A DNA stretch of 64,000 bases from Chlorella sorokiniana. Lineage: Eukaryota > Chlorophyta > Trebouxiophyceae > Chlorellales > Chlorellaceae. The notes beneath the pieces were generated by a model. The model did no database searches. It was not told the DNA's origin and worked only from the letters and a program-made list of their open reading frames with translations. Within the stretch, counting starts at the first letter, position 1. Every line of letters begins with the position of its first letter. The translations under genes were made by a program, and so were the position numbers. This document shows, piece after piece, positions 1 to 9,725 of the stretch. The stretch is from positions 806,001 to 870,000 of the forward strand of contig CP084610.1 in NCBI GenBank assembly GCA_025917655.1. Reading direction: 5' to 3'.

Positions 1-286
1 CTCGGGTCTTTCAGTTCTTTGCCTTGCCCTGTTGTGCCGCTGCCTGCCCCAGTCTGGCGGTTGCCGGGATCTCGCGTATCATCTGCTTTCACAGCGACAT
101 ACCGAACACACATACACACACAAAACAAAAAGAAAAATATCTGCGTACCACCCCCGTGACTGCATGCCCCATCTTGCTGTCACATGCGCGTTCGCGCTGC
201 TGTTTGGCTGCCTCATCGGTCATGATGCTTCGTGGCTTTGGCCTACCTACGCTTCTTGAGATCCCCGTCTCAAGTGTAAGAGCACC

Positions 287-317
<31 letters not shown>

Positions 318-319
318 AC
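1..319 (+). mobile_element. 3' tail of a poly(A)-ended retroposon (reaches the window edge)
   Basis: The last ~190 bases before the A-run (about 292-318) are nearly identical to the short insertions at 4,136-4,340 and 8,188-8,390 and, reversed, at 5,570-5,651 and 9,621-9,702. Just before the A-run there is a short inverted repeat, CTTGAGA...TCTCAAG. This copy continues upstream of the point where the others start, past a CA-rich stretch near 105-120, so the others are 5'-truncated members of the same family. Poly(A) end and 5' truncation fit target-primed reverse transcription by a LINE machinery. Whether the full element is a LINE 3' UTR or a SINE cannot be decided here. Confidence 0.7.
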
Positions 320-412
320 TAATATCAAGCGCAGCCGAACGCCGGCGCGAGGTGGGGCAGCCCGGTGAGGCGGGCTAGAGGAACTCCAGGGTGGGCGAGA
401 GTAAGTAAACAT

Positions 413-413
413 C

Positions 414-457
<44 letters not shown>

Positions 458-458
458 C
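413..458. repeat. (CAA)n microsatellite
   Basis: About 15 uninterrupted CAA units lie between the poly(A) retroposon and the first LINE sequence. The reading frames through it give only polyQ or polyN and no gene. Confidence 0.95.
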
Positions 459-804
459 GTCGACGTTACCCATTCGCGGCAGGAACGGGCGGTGGGACAC
501 GCTGTGCGTATGTTGCGCAGGGCTGCCTCGCCGTACACAGTACGCCCGGCGGGCCGGCCACTTGCCTGGTGGGATTCTGGTGCACGGCAGGCGGTGACAG
601 GGAGTTGGGTGGTGCCACCCCGCCACCGCCGCCGCCACCGCCGCCCCCACCACGCAGGGAGGCCCCCTCCCTGTGCAGCTGGCACCCACACGACAGGCCC
701 CAGTTCAGCCCATGGCACGGGCCTAGGGGTGCGGGGGTGAGGAGGAGCTGCTGATCACCATGCAAAACACCTACGGGGCGCTGCGACGTCAGCCCTCGTC
801 TGTG

Positions 805-1560
805 TTTAGCACGGTTCAGGGAGAGCATATCCTGGTCTATACTGAGGCTTGGCTACCAGAGGGGGGCCAGTTCCAGTGCTGTCCGGGTATGAGGCGTATC
901 ATTTTCCCCGCCCTTCCTTGGACCCGTCCCTCCCTCACGGGGCGGCATCGTGGTCTACGCGCGTGCTGACGTGGCACAGTACGTGACCCTTGGTCGCGGA
1001 GATGCTCACGGCCGGTATGCGTGGTTACATCTGCACCGTGCGGTTGGGCTAGGAGATGACCTCGCCTTGTGCGTGGCATACTTTGCACCCAAACGGTACG
1101 GGGCGGTGTACGAGGCAGACGAGGGGATGTGGGGGACGTTGGGGAGGACATTGTTGCAGCACAAGGGCGCGGACTTGTGCTGCTTGCTGGCGATGTCAAT
1201 GCCAGACCCAGGGAGCGTCCTGATTGGGTGGCTGGTGGCTCGGATGAGCACAACGTCGCCCTCCAGCACGCGTTGGCCGTGGGCGAGGAAGGGGCCTCCC
1301 CACGGGCATCCCGCGGCAGTCCCAAGATCGTGGCACCAACATTGGCTATGCCAATGAGTTGCTACACTTGTGTCAGACGACGGGCATGCGCATTGCCAAT
1401 GGCAGAGTGGCAGGCGATGAGACAGGCGCCTGCACCTGCTACCCTGTGGGTGGGGGCAGCAGCCAGGTTGACTTCTTCCTGGGCTGCCCCGGGTCTTCCC
1501 CCTCCTCTCACGCCTTGTTGTGCGGGAAATTGACGCCCATTCGGACCACTGCCGGGTCAG
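805..1560 (+). pseudogene. LINE ORF2, endonuclease part (copy A)
   Basis: Fragments of an APE-type endonuclease appear in order in three frames: an ILVYTEAWL-like block (~825-850), GGIVVYARADV (~942-975), CVAYFAPK (~1,070-1,095), GDVNAR (~1,190-1,207) and SQVDFFLG (~1,461-1,484). TE.W, GD.NAR and the late S-x-x-D block are the standard landmarks of LINE endonucleases, which nick target DNA to prime reverse transcription. Several frame changes separate them, so this copy cannot encode the domain as written. It is present only in copy A; copies B and C start downstream of it. Confidence 0.8.
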
Positions 1561-2404
1561 CCTGCGGGTGTCGCTCGTTCCCCGCTGGGGTGCTGGGTGG
1601 GGCTGCAGAGGCTGAGCAGGGGGCACGTTTGTTTATACCCTGCCTGACCCTGTGGCGCCCACTTGGGACCCCGCCAAAGCGGAGGAGTGGCAAGCCCTCC
1701 TGCAGTCTGACGCTGTTCAGGCACGCTTGGCCGAGGTCGTTAGCGCCGCGGCCACCGTGTCTGACAGCGAGGGCCTGCAAGGCGTCATTGCAAACCTGCG
1801 CTCGGTCGTGGGTCAGTCGTTGGCGGAGGTGATGCCGCAGATGAACGCTCCACTCGGGGCCAGGGCCGCCGCCGCGCCAGTCGTGTAGAGGTTCGCCGTC
1901 AGGTTAACAGGGCACGCCACGAGGTGCAGCGCCAACTGCGCTCCGCGGGCCCTGAGTCTCACGCCTATCGTCAGGCAGCCAAGGAGTACCGTCGCCTTGC
2001 TGCCCAAATGAAGCGTGAGCTGCGGCGGACAAAAGGGGCTTTGGCTGTTTAGCTTGCCAATGCGGACATGGCAGCTTTGTGGCGGAAAGTTTGGAGGCCG
2101 TTGGGCCGCATGGGTCACCTGACCACACCTGCCATTACGCCTCGCCAGTGGTACGACTACTTCAAGGGATTGTTGGCACAACCCCTTGCCCCTTTGCCTT
2201 CCCATGAGAGCTCTGGCCACACTCAACCCTTACCCGCAAACCACCCACCCACCCATTCGCAACCGATTGAGGTCAGCACTGCGCCCCAGTCCTTTGATGG
2301 GCCCTTCACCGCAGCTGAGGTGCGAGCTGCCGTCCCCGCCTCAAACGGCGAGCCGCCGTGACAGGCTTTGAGCAGGTTGACATCCTAAAGGGGGATGTGA
2401 CGCA

Positions 2405-3998
2405 TTGGCTCCTGCCATAGCAGCTGTCTTCAATGCCTGCCGTCGTCTTGGCACCATGTCGGTCCTTGCTGTGAGTGCTATCACTCCCATACTCAAGGCC
2501 GGTGATCCGTTGGAGCCTGGCAACAACAGGGGCATTGCAGTTGGCACGTTGCTGGCAAAGCTATATGCCGTCTTGGTGAACAAGAGGGTCACGGACTGGG
2601 CGGAGGGGGCAGGCTTGAGAGCTGCAGGCCAAGCAGGATTCCGGAAGGACCACCGGACCGCTGACCAAATTTTCGTGTTGCGCACGCTGATTGAATCCGC
2701 TCGGGCACGGGGTGCTCCCTTGTTCAATTGCTTTGTGGATTTCAAGAAAGCGTACGATTTGGTGGATAGGAGGTTGCTCTGGGACAAGCTTGCGCGCCGT
2801 GGGATGCCCACGGCGTTGCTTGATGCGGTGAAGGCATTGCATGGGCCCTATGCCCCGTCTGCGAGGGACCACTGTCCCTATTGTCCCGAAGGCAGACGTT
2901 AAACCGGTGTAACATAACATTGTACGGGGATGTGCCCATGTGTGTCCGCACGCAAGAGGGCCTCACTCCTTTGTTCCAATCCTCCATTGGCGTCAAGCAA
3001 GGGTGCCCGCTGAGCCCCACTTGGTTTGGCTTGTTTCTAGACGACCTTGAGCAGTGGGTGATGAGTGCGGATGGGGTTGAGCTGCCCGCCCTGCGTGGTT
3101 ACAGGGTCCCACCGTTGTTGTATGCTGACGACTTGCTGCTCGTGTCCGTGACGGCAGCAGGGCTCCAAGCACAGCTGGGGGTGCTGGAGCGATACTGTGA
3201 GCGTTGGGGCCTGACCGTTAATGTTGAGAAGACCAAGGTGGTGGTCTTCCCCGCCTCTTCTCGCATGGCGACAAGGCCAGCACCACGCCTCACGTACCGG
3301 GGGAGCGGCTGGCCACCGCCCCCTCCTTTAGGTACCTTGGGGTGGAGGTACATCAGCTACACGCGTTTGGGCCCTTTGCCTGCGCAGAGTTGGGCAGGGC
3401 GGGCCTACGGGCCTTGCACGCCATGCGGCGCAAACTCTCACACATTGGCACGTCTGACTTTGGGTTGCAAAGGCGGCTTTTCAAGGCTTTGGTGCTGCCT
3501 GTGGTGTCGTACGGCTGCGAGGTGTGGGCGCCGCAGTTCTTGCGAGGGGATGGGGAGAATGCTTCCGAGCGGCTCTTGCGCTCGTTCTTGCGGCACGCGA
3601 TGGGGCGCCTGCCGCAAAGCACTCCCGCTCCTGTGGTGTTGGCCGAGGCAGGGTTTTACCCCCTTGCCACTCACTGGGGCAAGCTGGTGACCCGTTTCTG
3701 GAACAGGCTGGTGGGCCTTCCAAATACGCGCGTCACCAAATGGGCACTCTTTGAGCAGGTAGACCTTTTGCGGGCGCACGGTGGGGCGGGTGGGGTGGCC
3801 CGCCAGCCGTGGGGGACCCAGGTTGTAGGATACCTTCGCAGCCTGGGGTTGGGTCCCCTTGATGGTGGGGAGCCCTGCCAGGTCGATGTTGGCGAGGCGT
3901 GCAGCCTCGCTGACGAGGCCTACGTCGAGGGCGTCCTGCAGGGAGCACCATCCCAGCCCAAAGTGCAGTTTTACTGCGCCAGTGTGAGGGGGGCTCAC
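2405..3998 (+). pseudogene. LINE ORF2, reverse transcriptase and C-terminal part (copy A)
   Basis: RT landmarks are plain: FVDFKKAYDLVDRRLLW (~2,733-2,785), GVKQGCPLSP (~2,991-3,020) and the catalytic YADDLLLVS (3,121-3,147). The downstream helical region includes LPVVSYGCEVWAP (~3,495-3,535). The reading is cut between the first and second landmarks by a 78 bp hairpin element at 2,840-2,917. Removing that block and one copy of its 5 bp duplication would restore ...VKALYGDVPM..., so the LINE was translatable there before the insertion. Frame changes also occur near 2,390 and 3,330. Confidence 0.9.
2840..2917 (+). mobile_element. 78 bp hairpin element inserted in the LINE RT (copy A)
   Basis: A block flanked by direct repeats CATTG (2,835-2,839 and 2,918-2,922) interrupts the RT frame. 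Internally CGTCTGC pairs with GCAGACG and GGGAC with GTCCC, forming a strong stem-loop. The same sequence occurs in antisense at 5,407-5,478, 9,458-9,529 and 10,243-10,314, in unrelated flanks. It has no coding capacity and no obvious terminal inverted repeats. A foldback/MITE-like or small-RNA-derived element are both possible. Confidence 0.75.
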
Positions 3999-4135
3999 GC
4001 GTGATACGTACTGCCGTCGCCCGCAGTCGTACCTGACCGAGGTTGACAACCGTGCGCGCATGGCCAGCCTTGCCAGGTTCCGCACGGGCTGTCATTGGTT
4101 GCGGGTGGAGACTGGGCGGCGTGAGGGGTTGGACA

Positions 4136-4311
4136 CACACAAAAAGAGAAAAAGAAACAATCTGCATACCAACCCCGTGACTGCATGCCCCATCTTGCTG
4201 TCACATGCGCGTTCGCGCTGCTGTTTGGCTGCCTCATCGGTCATGATGCTTCGTGGCTTCGGCCTACCTACGCTTCTTGAGATCCCCCACGTCTCAAGTG
4301 TAAGAGCACCC

Positions 4312-4340
<29 letters not shown>
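4136..4340 (+). mobile_element. Poly(A) retroposon nested in LINE copy A
   Basis: A 205 bp insertion ending in about 30 A, flanked by an 11 bp target-site duplication GGGGTTGGACA (4,125-4,135 and 4,341-4,351). It interrupts the LINE C-terminal reading ...RGWTG..CPHC. It carries the CTTGAGA...TCTCAAG inverted repeat about 20 bp before the A-tail. It belongs to the family at the left window edge. Confidence 0.9.
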
Positions 4341-4343
<3 letters not shown>

Positions 4344-4484
4344 GTTGGACAGGCCCAGCCGGATTTGCCCCCACTGCTCGTAGGGTGCTGTGGAGGACGA
4401 GCATCACGTCGTAGATAAAACCGGAGGTTAATTAGTATGTGCCCATTTGTGGTGCCATATAGGGACGTTGATCGTATTCCAACA

Positions 4485-4745
4485 CCGACAGCAGCAGCAC
4501 GGGGACCAGCAGCCGTGCGCGCCACGCGGCGACGCCGCTGTGGATGGGCAGGGAGGGTATCACATACTCACCAACGACCATGGCTTCAATGTCCACTAGA
4601 TCACGTGCAGTAAAACTAGGGCGCGTTGGTGACGCACGCCGCGGCTGCACAAACGGCGCTGCTGGGCCGCGCTGAATTGCTGTCTCGATGTTGGCTGTCG
4701 TTGGCGCGATGGAGATTGGCAGCAGTGTCCGCATGTCGCCCCCGG
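4485..4745 (-). other. Coding-like stretch of unknown origin in the spacer (minus strand)
   Basis: Read on the minus strand from ~4,745 this gives a plausible soluble protein segment beginning GDMRTLLPISIAPTTANIET and reaching ...ARDLVDIEAMVV. A GTGAGT donor and a CATCCACAG acceptor follow about 35 bases apart, then GVAAWRARLLVPVLLLS. I do not recognise the family. The same segment recurs at about 8,537-8,797. It could be a captured host-gene piece or part of another element, and no start codon is secure. Confidence 0.35.
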
Positions 4746-4827
4746 GCCTCCCCTGAAGCTGCTGCATTGCCTGCTGTTCATCAGAGGCCTGATCCTTTCC
4801 TCCTTCACTCTCCCCTTTTCGCCGCAG

Positions 4828-5108
4828 TCACTCCATGGCTGGCGGAGATCGAGTATTTTGTGCGAGCGCAGAAGACTGACGTGGATGCGGCAGCGCCGGA
4901 GGCACCTGTGTTGCGGCTGGCCCTGTGCAACCATTACCCGCTCACCATCACCCGAGGCATGTACAAGACCAGCGACCTTGGCCGGCCAACGGAAACGCGT
5001 CTGGCGCTGTTGGAAACCATCGACACCAAGTGCATCATCGCTCGTCCTACGGCCGAGGCCCCCGCCGCCTACTTCATCCCCTACTCCAATGTGTCTGGCA
5101 TGCGCTGA
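4828..5108 (+). CDS. Terminal exon of an unrecognised gene in the spacer (copy 1)
   Basis: A pyrimidine-rich tract ending in GCCGCAG precedes an open frame of 93 residues that stops at 5,108. It begins VTPWLAEIEYFVRAQ and ends AAYFIPYSNVSGMR, with a central NHYPLTITRGMYKTSDLGRP block. Third codon positions are strongly G/C, as in the host genes, which supports real coding history. An upstream exon could not be found, because the upstream DNA belongs to the LINE 3' end and to a minus-strand coding-like stretch. An identical copy lies at 8,879-9,159. It may be a host-gene 3' end trapped between LINE copies, or a domain of another mobile element. The family was not recognised. Confidence 0.45.
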
Positions 5109-5228
5109 TTTCATTGTCCCTCCTCTTTGTTACAGCATGCCTGTGACAAGCAGATGTGAAGCTGCAAGAAACTGAGCAAAAATCCAAAGAAAGGCGGCAA
5201 CTGGTCGCGCCTGGCCCCAGCATGCATG

Positions 5229-5386
5229 GTCAGGGGTGGGTCAGAGGTGACCCCTGACCCTGCTCCCCTGACCACTCGGTCAGGGGAAGCCTGGTCAGGG
5301 GCCGTCAGGGGCTGTCAGAGGCTGTTGGGGGTGGTGAGGGGCGGTGAGGGGCTGGCCAGGGGTGGTCAGGGCAGTTGGTGAGGGGT
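5229..5386. repeat. GGTCAGGGG-type G-rich cluster (copy 1)
   Basis: Irregularly spaced variants of GGTCAGGGG, GGTGAGGGG and GGCCAGGGG fill ~160 bp. One part is palindromic: GTCAGGGGT about 20 bases before ACCCCTGAC. G-runs at this density can form quadruplexes on the plus strand. It is not coding. It is repeated at 9,281-9,438. Confidence 0.7.
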
Positions 5387-5406
5387 TTCGGTGCCCATAG
5401 TGCATG

Positions 5407-5478
5407 TTATGTTACACTGGTTTAACGTCTGCCTTCGGGACAATCACTGTCCCTCGCGGACGGGGCATAGGGCCCATG
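5407..5478 (-). mobile_element. Hairpin element, antisense copy in the spacer
   Basis: This is the reverse complement of the block at 2,840-2,917, with a shorter loop: GGGACA pairs with TGTCCC and one mismatch lies in the outer stem. The flanks differ from those in the LINE, so this is a separate location. A target-site duplication is not clear here. Confidence 0.65.
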
Positions 5479-5569
5479 CAACTCAGACGCAAACGTTCTT
5501 GTTATTTTATACTCGACCGTGTTGCTTCCACTCCCTTTTGGGCCACGCGATACAGCCTGACTTCTGTTC

Positions 5570-5651
5570 TTTTTTTTTTTTTTTTTTTTTTTGAGGGGGT
5601 GCTCTTACACTTGAGACGTGGGGGATCTCAAGAAGCGTAGGTAGGCCGAAG
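5570..5651 (-). mobile_element. 5'-truncated poly(A) retroposon, antisense (copy 1)
   Basis: A T-run followed by 60 bp complementary to the 3' end of the poly(A) family. It is bounded by a 13 bp direct repeat CTGACTTCTGTTC (5,557-5,569 and 5,652-5,664). Strong 5' truncation and a perfect duplication show a LINE-type insertion. Confidence 0.9.
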
Positions 5652-6892
5652 CTGACTTCTGTTCATCTTTACATGCGCGTTTGTTTACACCCTGCCTGAC
5701 CCTGTGGCACCCACTTGGGACCCCGCCAAAGCGGAGGAGTGGCAAGCCATCCTGCAGTCTGACGCTGTTCAAGCACACTTGGCCGAGGTCGTCAGCGCCG
5801 CGGCCACCGTGTCTGACAGCGAGGGCCTGCAAGGCGTCATTGCAAACCTGCGCTCGGTCGTGGGTCAGTCGTTGGCGGAGGTGATGCCGCAGATGAACGC
5901 TCCACTCGGGGCCAGGGCCGCCGCCGCGCCAGTCGTGTAGAGGTTCGCCGTCAGGTTAACAGGGCACGCCACGAGGTGCAGCGCCAACTGCGCTCCGCGG
6001 GCCCTGAGTCTCACGCCTATCGTTAGGCAGCCACGGAGTACCGTCGCCTTGCTGCCCAAATGAAGCGTGAGCTGCGGCGGACAAAAGGGGCTTTGGCTGT
6101 TTAGCTTGCCAATGCGGACATGGCAGCTTTGTGGCGGAAAGTTTGGAGGCCGTTGGGCCGCATGGGTCACCTGACCACACCTGCCATTACGCCTCGCCAG
6201 TGGTACGACTACTTCAAGGGATTGTTGGCACAACCCCTTGCCCCTTTGCCTTCCCATGAGAGCTCTGGCCACACTCAACCCTTACCCGCAAACCACCCAC
6301 CCACCCATTCGCAACCGATTGAGGTCAGCACTGCGCCCCAGTCCTTTGATGGGCCCTTCACCGCAGCTGAGGTGCGAGCTGCCGTCCCCCGCCTCAAACG
6401 GCGAGCCGCCGTGACAGGCTTTGAGCAGGTTGACATCCTAAAGGGGGATGTGACGCATTGGCTCCTGCCATAGCAGCTGTCTTCAATGCCTGCCGTCGTC
6501 TTGGCACCATGTCGGTCCTTGCTGTGAGTGCTATCACTCCCATACTCAAGGCCGGTGATCCGTTGGAGCCTGGCAACAACAGGGGCATTGCAGTTGGCAC
6601 GTTGCTGGCAAAGCTATATGCCGTCTTGGTGAACAAGAGGGTCACGGACTGGGCGGAGGGGGCAGGCTTGAGAGCTGCAGGCCAAGCAGGATTCCGGAAG
6701 GACCACCGGACCGCTGACCAAATTTTCGTGTTGCGCACGCTGATTGAATCCGCTCGGGCACGGGGTGCTCCCTTGTTCAATTGCTTTGTGGATTTCAAGA
6801 AAGCGTACGATTTGGTGGATAGGAGGTTGCTCTGGGACAAGCTTGCGCGCCGTGGGATGCCCACGGCGTTGCTTGATGCGGTGAAGGCATTG

Positions 6893-6970
6893 CATGGGCC
6901 CTATGCCCCGTCTGCGAGGGACCACTGTCCCTATTGTCCCGAAGGCAGACGTTAAACCGGTGTAACATAA
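6893..6970 (+). mobile_element. Hairpin element in LINE copy B
   Basis: Same element and same CATTG duplication (6,888-6,892 and 6,971-6,975) as in copy A. It was inherited by duplication rather than inserted independently. Confidence 0.75.
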
Positions 6971-8187
6971 CATTGTACGGGGATGTGCCCATGTGTGTCC
7001 GCACGCAAGAGGGCCTCACTCCTTTGTTCCAATCCTCCATTGGCGTCAAGCAAGGGTGCCCGCTGAGCCCCACTTGGTTTGGCTTGTTTCTAGACGACCT
7101 TGAGCAGTGGGTGATGAGTGCGGATGGGGTTGAGCTGCCCGCCCTGCGTGGTTACAGGGTCCCACCGTTGTTGTATGCTGACGACTTGCTGCTCGTGTCC
7201 GTGACGGCAGCAGGGCTCCAAGCACAGCTGGGGGTGCTGGAGCGATACTGTGAGCGTTGGGGCCTGACCGTTAATGTTGAGAAGACCAAGGTGGTGGTCT
7301 TCCCCGCCTCTTCTCGCATGGCGACAAGGCCAGCACCACGCCTCACGTACCGGGGGAGCGGCTGGCCACCGCCCCCTCCTTTAGGTACCTTGGGGTGGAG
7401 GTACATCAGCTACACGCGTTTGGGCCCTTTGCCTGCGCAGAGTTGGGCAGGGCGGGCCTACGGGCCTTGCACGCCATGCGGCGCAAACTCTCACACATTG
7501 GCACGTCTGACTTTGGGTTGCAAAGGCGGCTTTTCAAGGCTTTGGTGCTGCCTGTGGTGTCGTACGGCTGCGAGGTGTGGGCGCCGCAGTTCTTGCGAGG
7601 GGATGGGGAGAATGCTTCCGAGCGGCTCTTGCGCTCGTTCTTGCGGCACGCGATGGGGCGCCTGCCGCAAAGCACTCCCGCTCCTGTGGTGTTGGCCGAG
7701 GCAGGGTTTTACCCCTTGCCACTCACTGGGGCAAGCTGGTGACCCGTTTCTGGAACAGGCTGGTGGGCCTTCCAAATACGCGCGTCACCAAATGGGCACT
7801 CTTTGAGCAGGTAGACCTTTTGCGGGCGCACGGTGGGGCGGGTGGGGTGGCCCGCCAGCCGTGGGGGACCCAGGTTGTAGGATACCTTCGCAGCCTGGGG
7901 TTGGGTCCCCTTGATGGTGGGGAGCCCTGCCAGGTCGATGTTGGCGAGGCGTGCAGCCTCGCTGACGAGGCCTACGTCGAGGGCGTCCTGCGGGGAGCAC
8001 CATCCCAGCCCAAAGTGCAGTTTTACTGCGCCAGTGTGAGGGGGGCTCACGCGTGATACGTACTGCCGTCGCCCGCAGTCGTACCTGACCGAGGTTGACA
8101 ACCGTGCGCGCATGGCCAGCCTTGCCAGGTTCCGCACGGGCTGTCATTGGTTGCGGGTGGAGACTGGGCGGCGTGAGGGGTTGGACA

Positions 8188-8390
8188 CACACAAAAAAGA
8201 GAAAAAGAAACAATCTGCATACCAACCCCGTGACTGCATGCCCCATCTTGCTGTCACATGCGCGTTCGCGCTGCTGTTTGGCTGCCTCATCGGTCATGAT
8301 GCTTCGTGGCTTCGGCCTACCTACGCTTCTTGAGATCCCCCACGTCTCAAGTGTAAGAGCACCCCCAAAAAAAAAAAAAAAAAAAAAAAA
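8188..8390 (+). mobile_element. Poly(A) retroposon nested in LINE copy B
   Basis: Same element and same GGGGTTGGACA duplication (8,177-8,187 and 8,391-8,401) as in copy A. It differs mainly in A-run lengths. Confidence 0.9.
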
Positions 8391-8878
8391 GGGGTTGGAC
8401 AGGCCCAGCCGGATTTGCCCCCACTGCTCGTAGGGTGCTGTGGAGGACGAGCATCACGTCGTAGATAAAACCGGAGGTTAATTAGTATGTGCCCATTTGT
8501 GGTGCCATATAGGGACGTTGATCGTATTCCAACACCGACAGCAGCAGCACGGGGACCAGCAGCCGTGCGCGCCACGCGGCGACGCCGCTGTGGATGGGCA
8601 GGGAGGGTATCACATACTCACCAACGACCATGGCTTCAATGTCCACTAGATCACGTGCAGTAAAACTAGGGCGCGTTGGTGACGCACGCCGCGGCTGCAC
8701 AAACGGCGCTGCTGGGCCGCGCTGAATTGCTGTCTCGATGTTGGCTGTCGTTGGCGCGATGGAGATTGGCAGCAGTGTCCGCATGTCGCCCCCGGGGCCT
8801 CCCCTGAAGCTGCTGCATTGCCTGCTGTTCATCAGAGGCCTGATCCTTTCCTCCTTCACTCTCCCCTTTTCGCCGCAG

Positions 8879-9159
8879 TCACTCCATGGCTGGCGGAGAT
8901 CGAGTATTTTGTGCGAGCGCAGAAGACTGACGTGGATGCGGCAGCGCCGGAGGCACCTGTGTTGCGGCTGGCCCTGTGCAACCATTACCCGCTCACCATC
9001 ACCCGAGGCATGTACAAGACCAGCGACCTTGGCCGGCCAACGGAAACGCGTCTGGCGCTGTTGGAAACCATCGACACCAAGTGCATCATCGCTCGTCCTA
9101 CGGCCGAGGCCCCCGCCGCCTACTTCATCCCCTACTCCAATGTGTCTGGCATGCGCTGA
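8879..9159 (+). CDS. Terminal exon of an unrecognised gene in the spacer (copy 2)
   Basis: This duplicates the 93-residue frame at 4,828-5,108, with the same acceptor (TTCGCCGCAG) and the same stop. The flanking minus-strand coding-like stretch is duplicated too, at about 8,537-8,797. Family not recognised. See the first copy for the sequence description. Confidence 0.45.
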
Positions 9160-9280
9160 TTTCATTGTCCCTCCTCTTTGTTACAGCATGCCTGTGACAA
9201 GCAGATGTGAAGCTGCAAGAAACTGAGCAAAAATCCAAAGAAAGGCGGCAACTGGTCGCGCCTGGCCCCAGCATGCATGG

Positions 9281-9438
9281 TCAGGGGTGGGTCAGAGGTG
9301 ACCCCTGACCCTGCTCCCCTGACCACTCGGTCAGGGGAAGCCTGGTCAGGGGCCGTCAGGGGCTGTCAGAGGCTGTTGGGGGTGGTGAGGGGCGGTGAGG
9401 GGCTGGCCAGGGGTGGTCAGGGCAGTTGGTGAGGGGTT
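9281..9438. repeat. GGTCAGGGG-type G-rich cluster (copy 2)
   Basis: Second copy of the G-rich palindromic cluster at 5,229-5,386, duplicated with the spacer. Confidence 0.7.
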
Positions 9439-9457
9439 TCGGTGCCCATAGTGCATG

Positions 9458-9529
9458 TTATGTTACACTGGTTTAACGTCTGCCTTCGGGACAATCACTG
9501 TCCCTCGCGGACGGGGCATAGGGCCCATG
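9458..9529 (-). mobile_element. Hairpin element, antisense, second spacer
   Basis: Duplicate of the antisense element at 5,407-5,478, carried by the tandem unit. Confidence 0.65.
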
Positions 9530-9620
9530 CAACTCAGACGCAAACGTTCTTGTTATTTTATACTCGACCGTGTTGCTTCCACTCCCTTTTGGGCCACGCG
9601 ATACAGCCTGACTTCTGTTC

Positions 9621-9702
9621 TTTTTTTTTTTTTTTTTTTTTTTGAGGGGGTGCTCTTACACTTGAGACGTGGGGGATCTCAAGAAGCGTAGGTAGGCCGA
9701 AG
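9621..9702 (-). mobile_element. 5'-truncated poly(A) retroposon, antisense (copy 2)
   Basis: Duplicate of 5,570-5,651 with the same CTGACTTCTGTTC repeats (9,608-9,620 and 9,703-9,715). Confidence 0.9.
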
Positions 9703-9725
9703 CTGACTTCTGTTCATCTTTACAT

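Larger units (their letters stand above)
459..4484 (+). mobile_element. LINE (APE endonuclease + RT), copy A, longest copy in the window
   Basis: A non-LTR retrotransposon carrying an AP-endonuclease-like domain (about 805-1,485), a reverse transcriptase (about 2,405-3,690), a C-terminal region to ~4,130, and the start of a CCHC-like knuckle (CPHC at ~4,366). The knuckle region is cut short compared with the minus-strand copy at 10,484-11,597. About 400 bp near the 3' end appear deleted at ~4,417, before a shared ~60 bp 3' module (4,427-4,484). The 5' limit is uncertain; 459 is simply where the CAA repeat ends, and no ORF1 product was recognised in 459-800. Two smaller elements are inserted in it. 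APE+RT without a visible RNase H suggests an L1-like clade. Chlorella Zepp is a possible relative, but this is not shown. Confidence 0.85.
5675..8536 (+). mobile_element. LINE copy B (5'-truncated; hybrid of copies C and A)
   Basis: Homology to copy A starts at about 5,675, so the endonuclease is absent. The RT runs from about 6,458: FVDFKKAYDLVDRRLLW ~6,786-6,838, GVKQGCPLSP ~7,044-7,073, YADD ~7,174. The hairpin element (6,893-6,970) and the poly(A) retroposon (8,188-8,390) sit at the same internal positions as in copy A, so both insertions predate the tandem duplication. Frame changes occur around 6,440 and 7,390. Confidence 0.85.

Noticed and set aside
365-754. Poly-glutamine protein encoded over the CAA repeat
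   Set aside because: The frame exists only because of the microsatellite. Upstream and downstream parts have no bias or motif and run into LINE sequence.
5229-5386. CRISPR-like array from short repeats
   Set aside because: Units are 9-10 bp, irregularly spaced, without constant-length spacers, in a eukaryotic intron-rich context.
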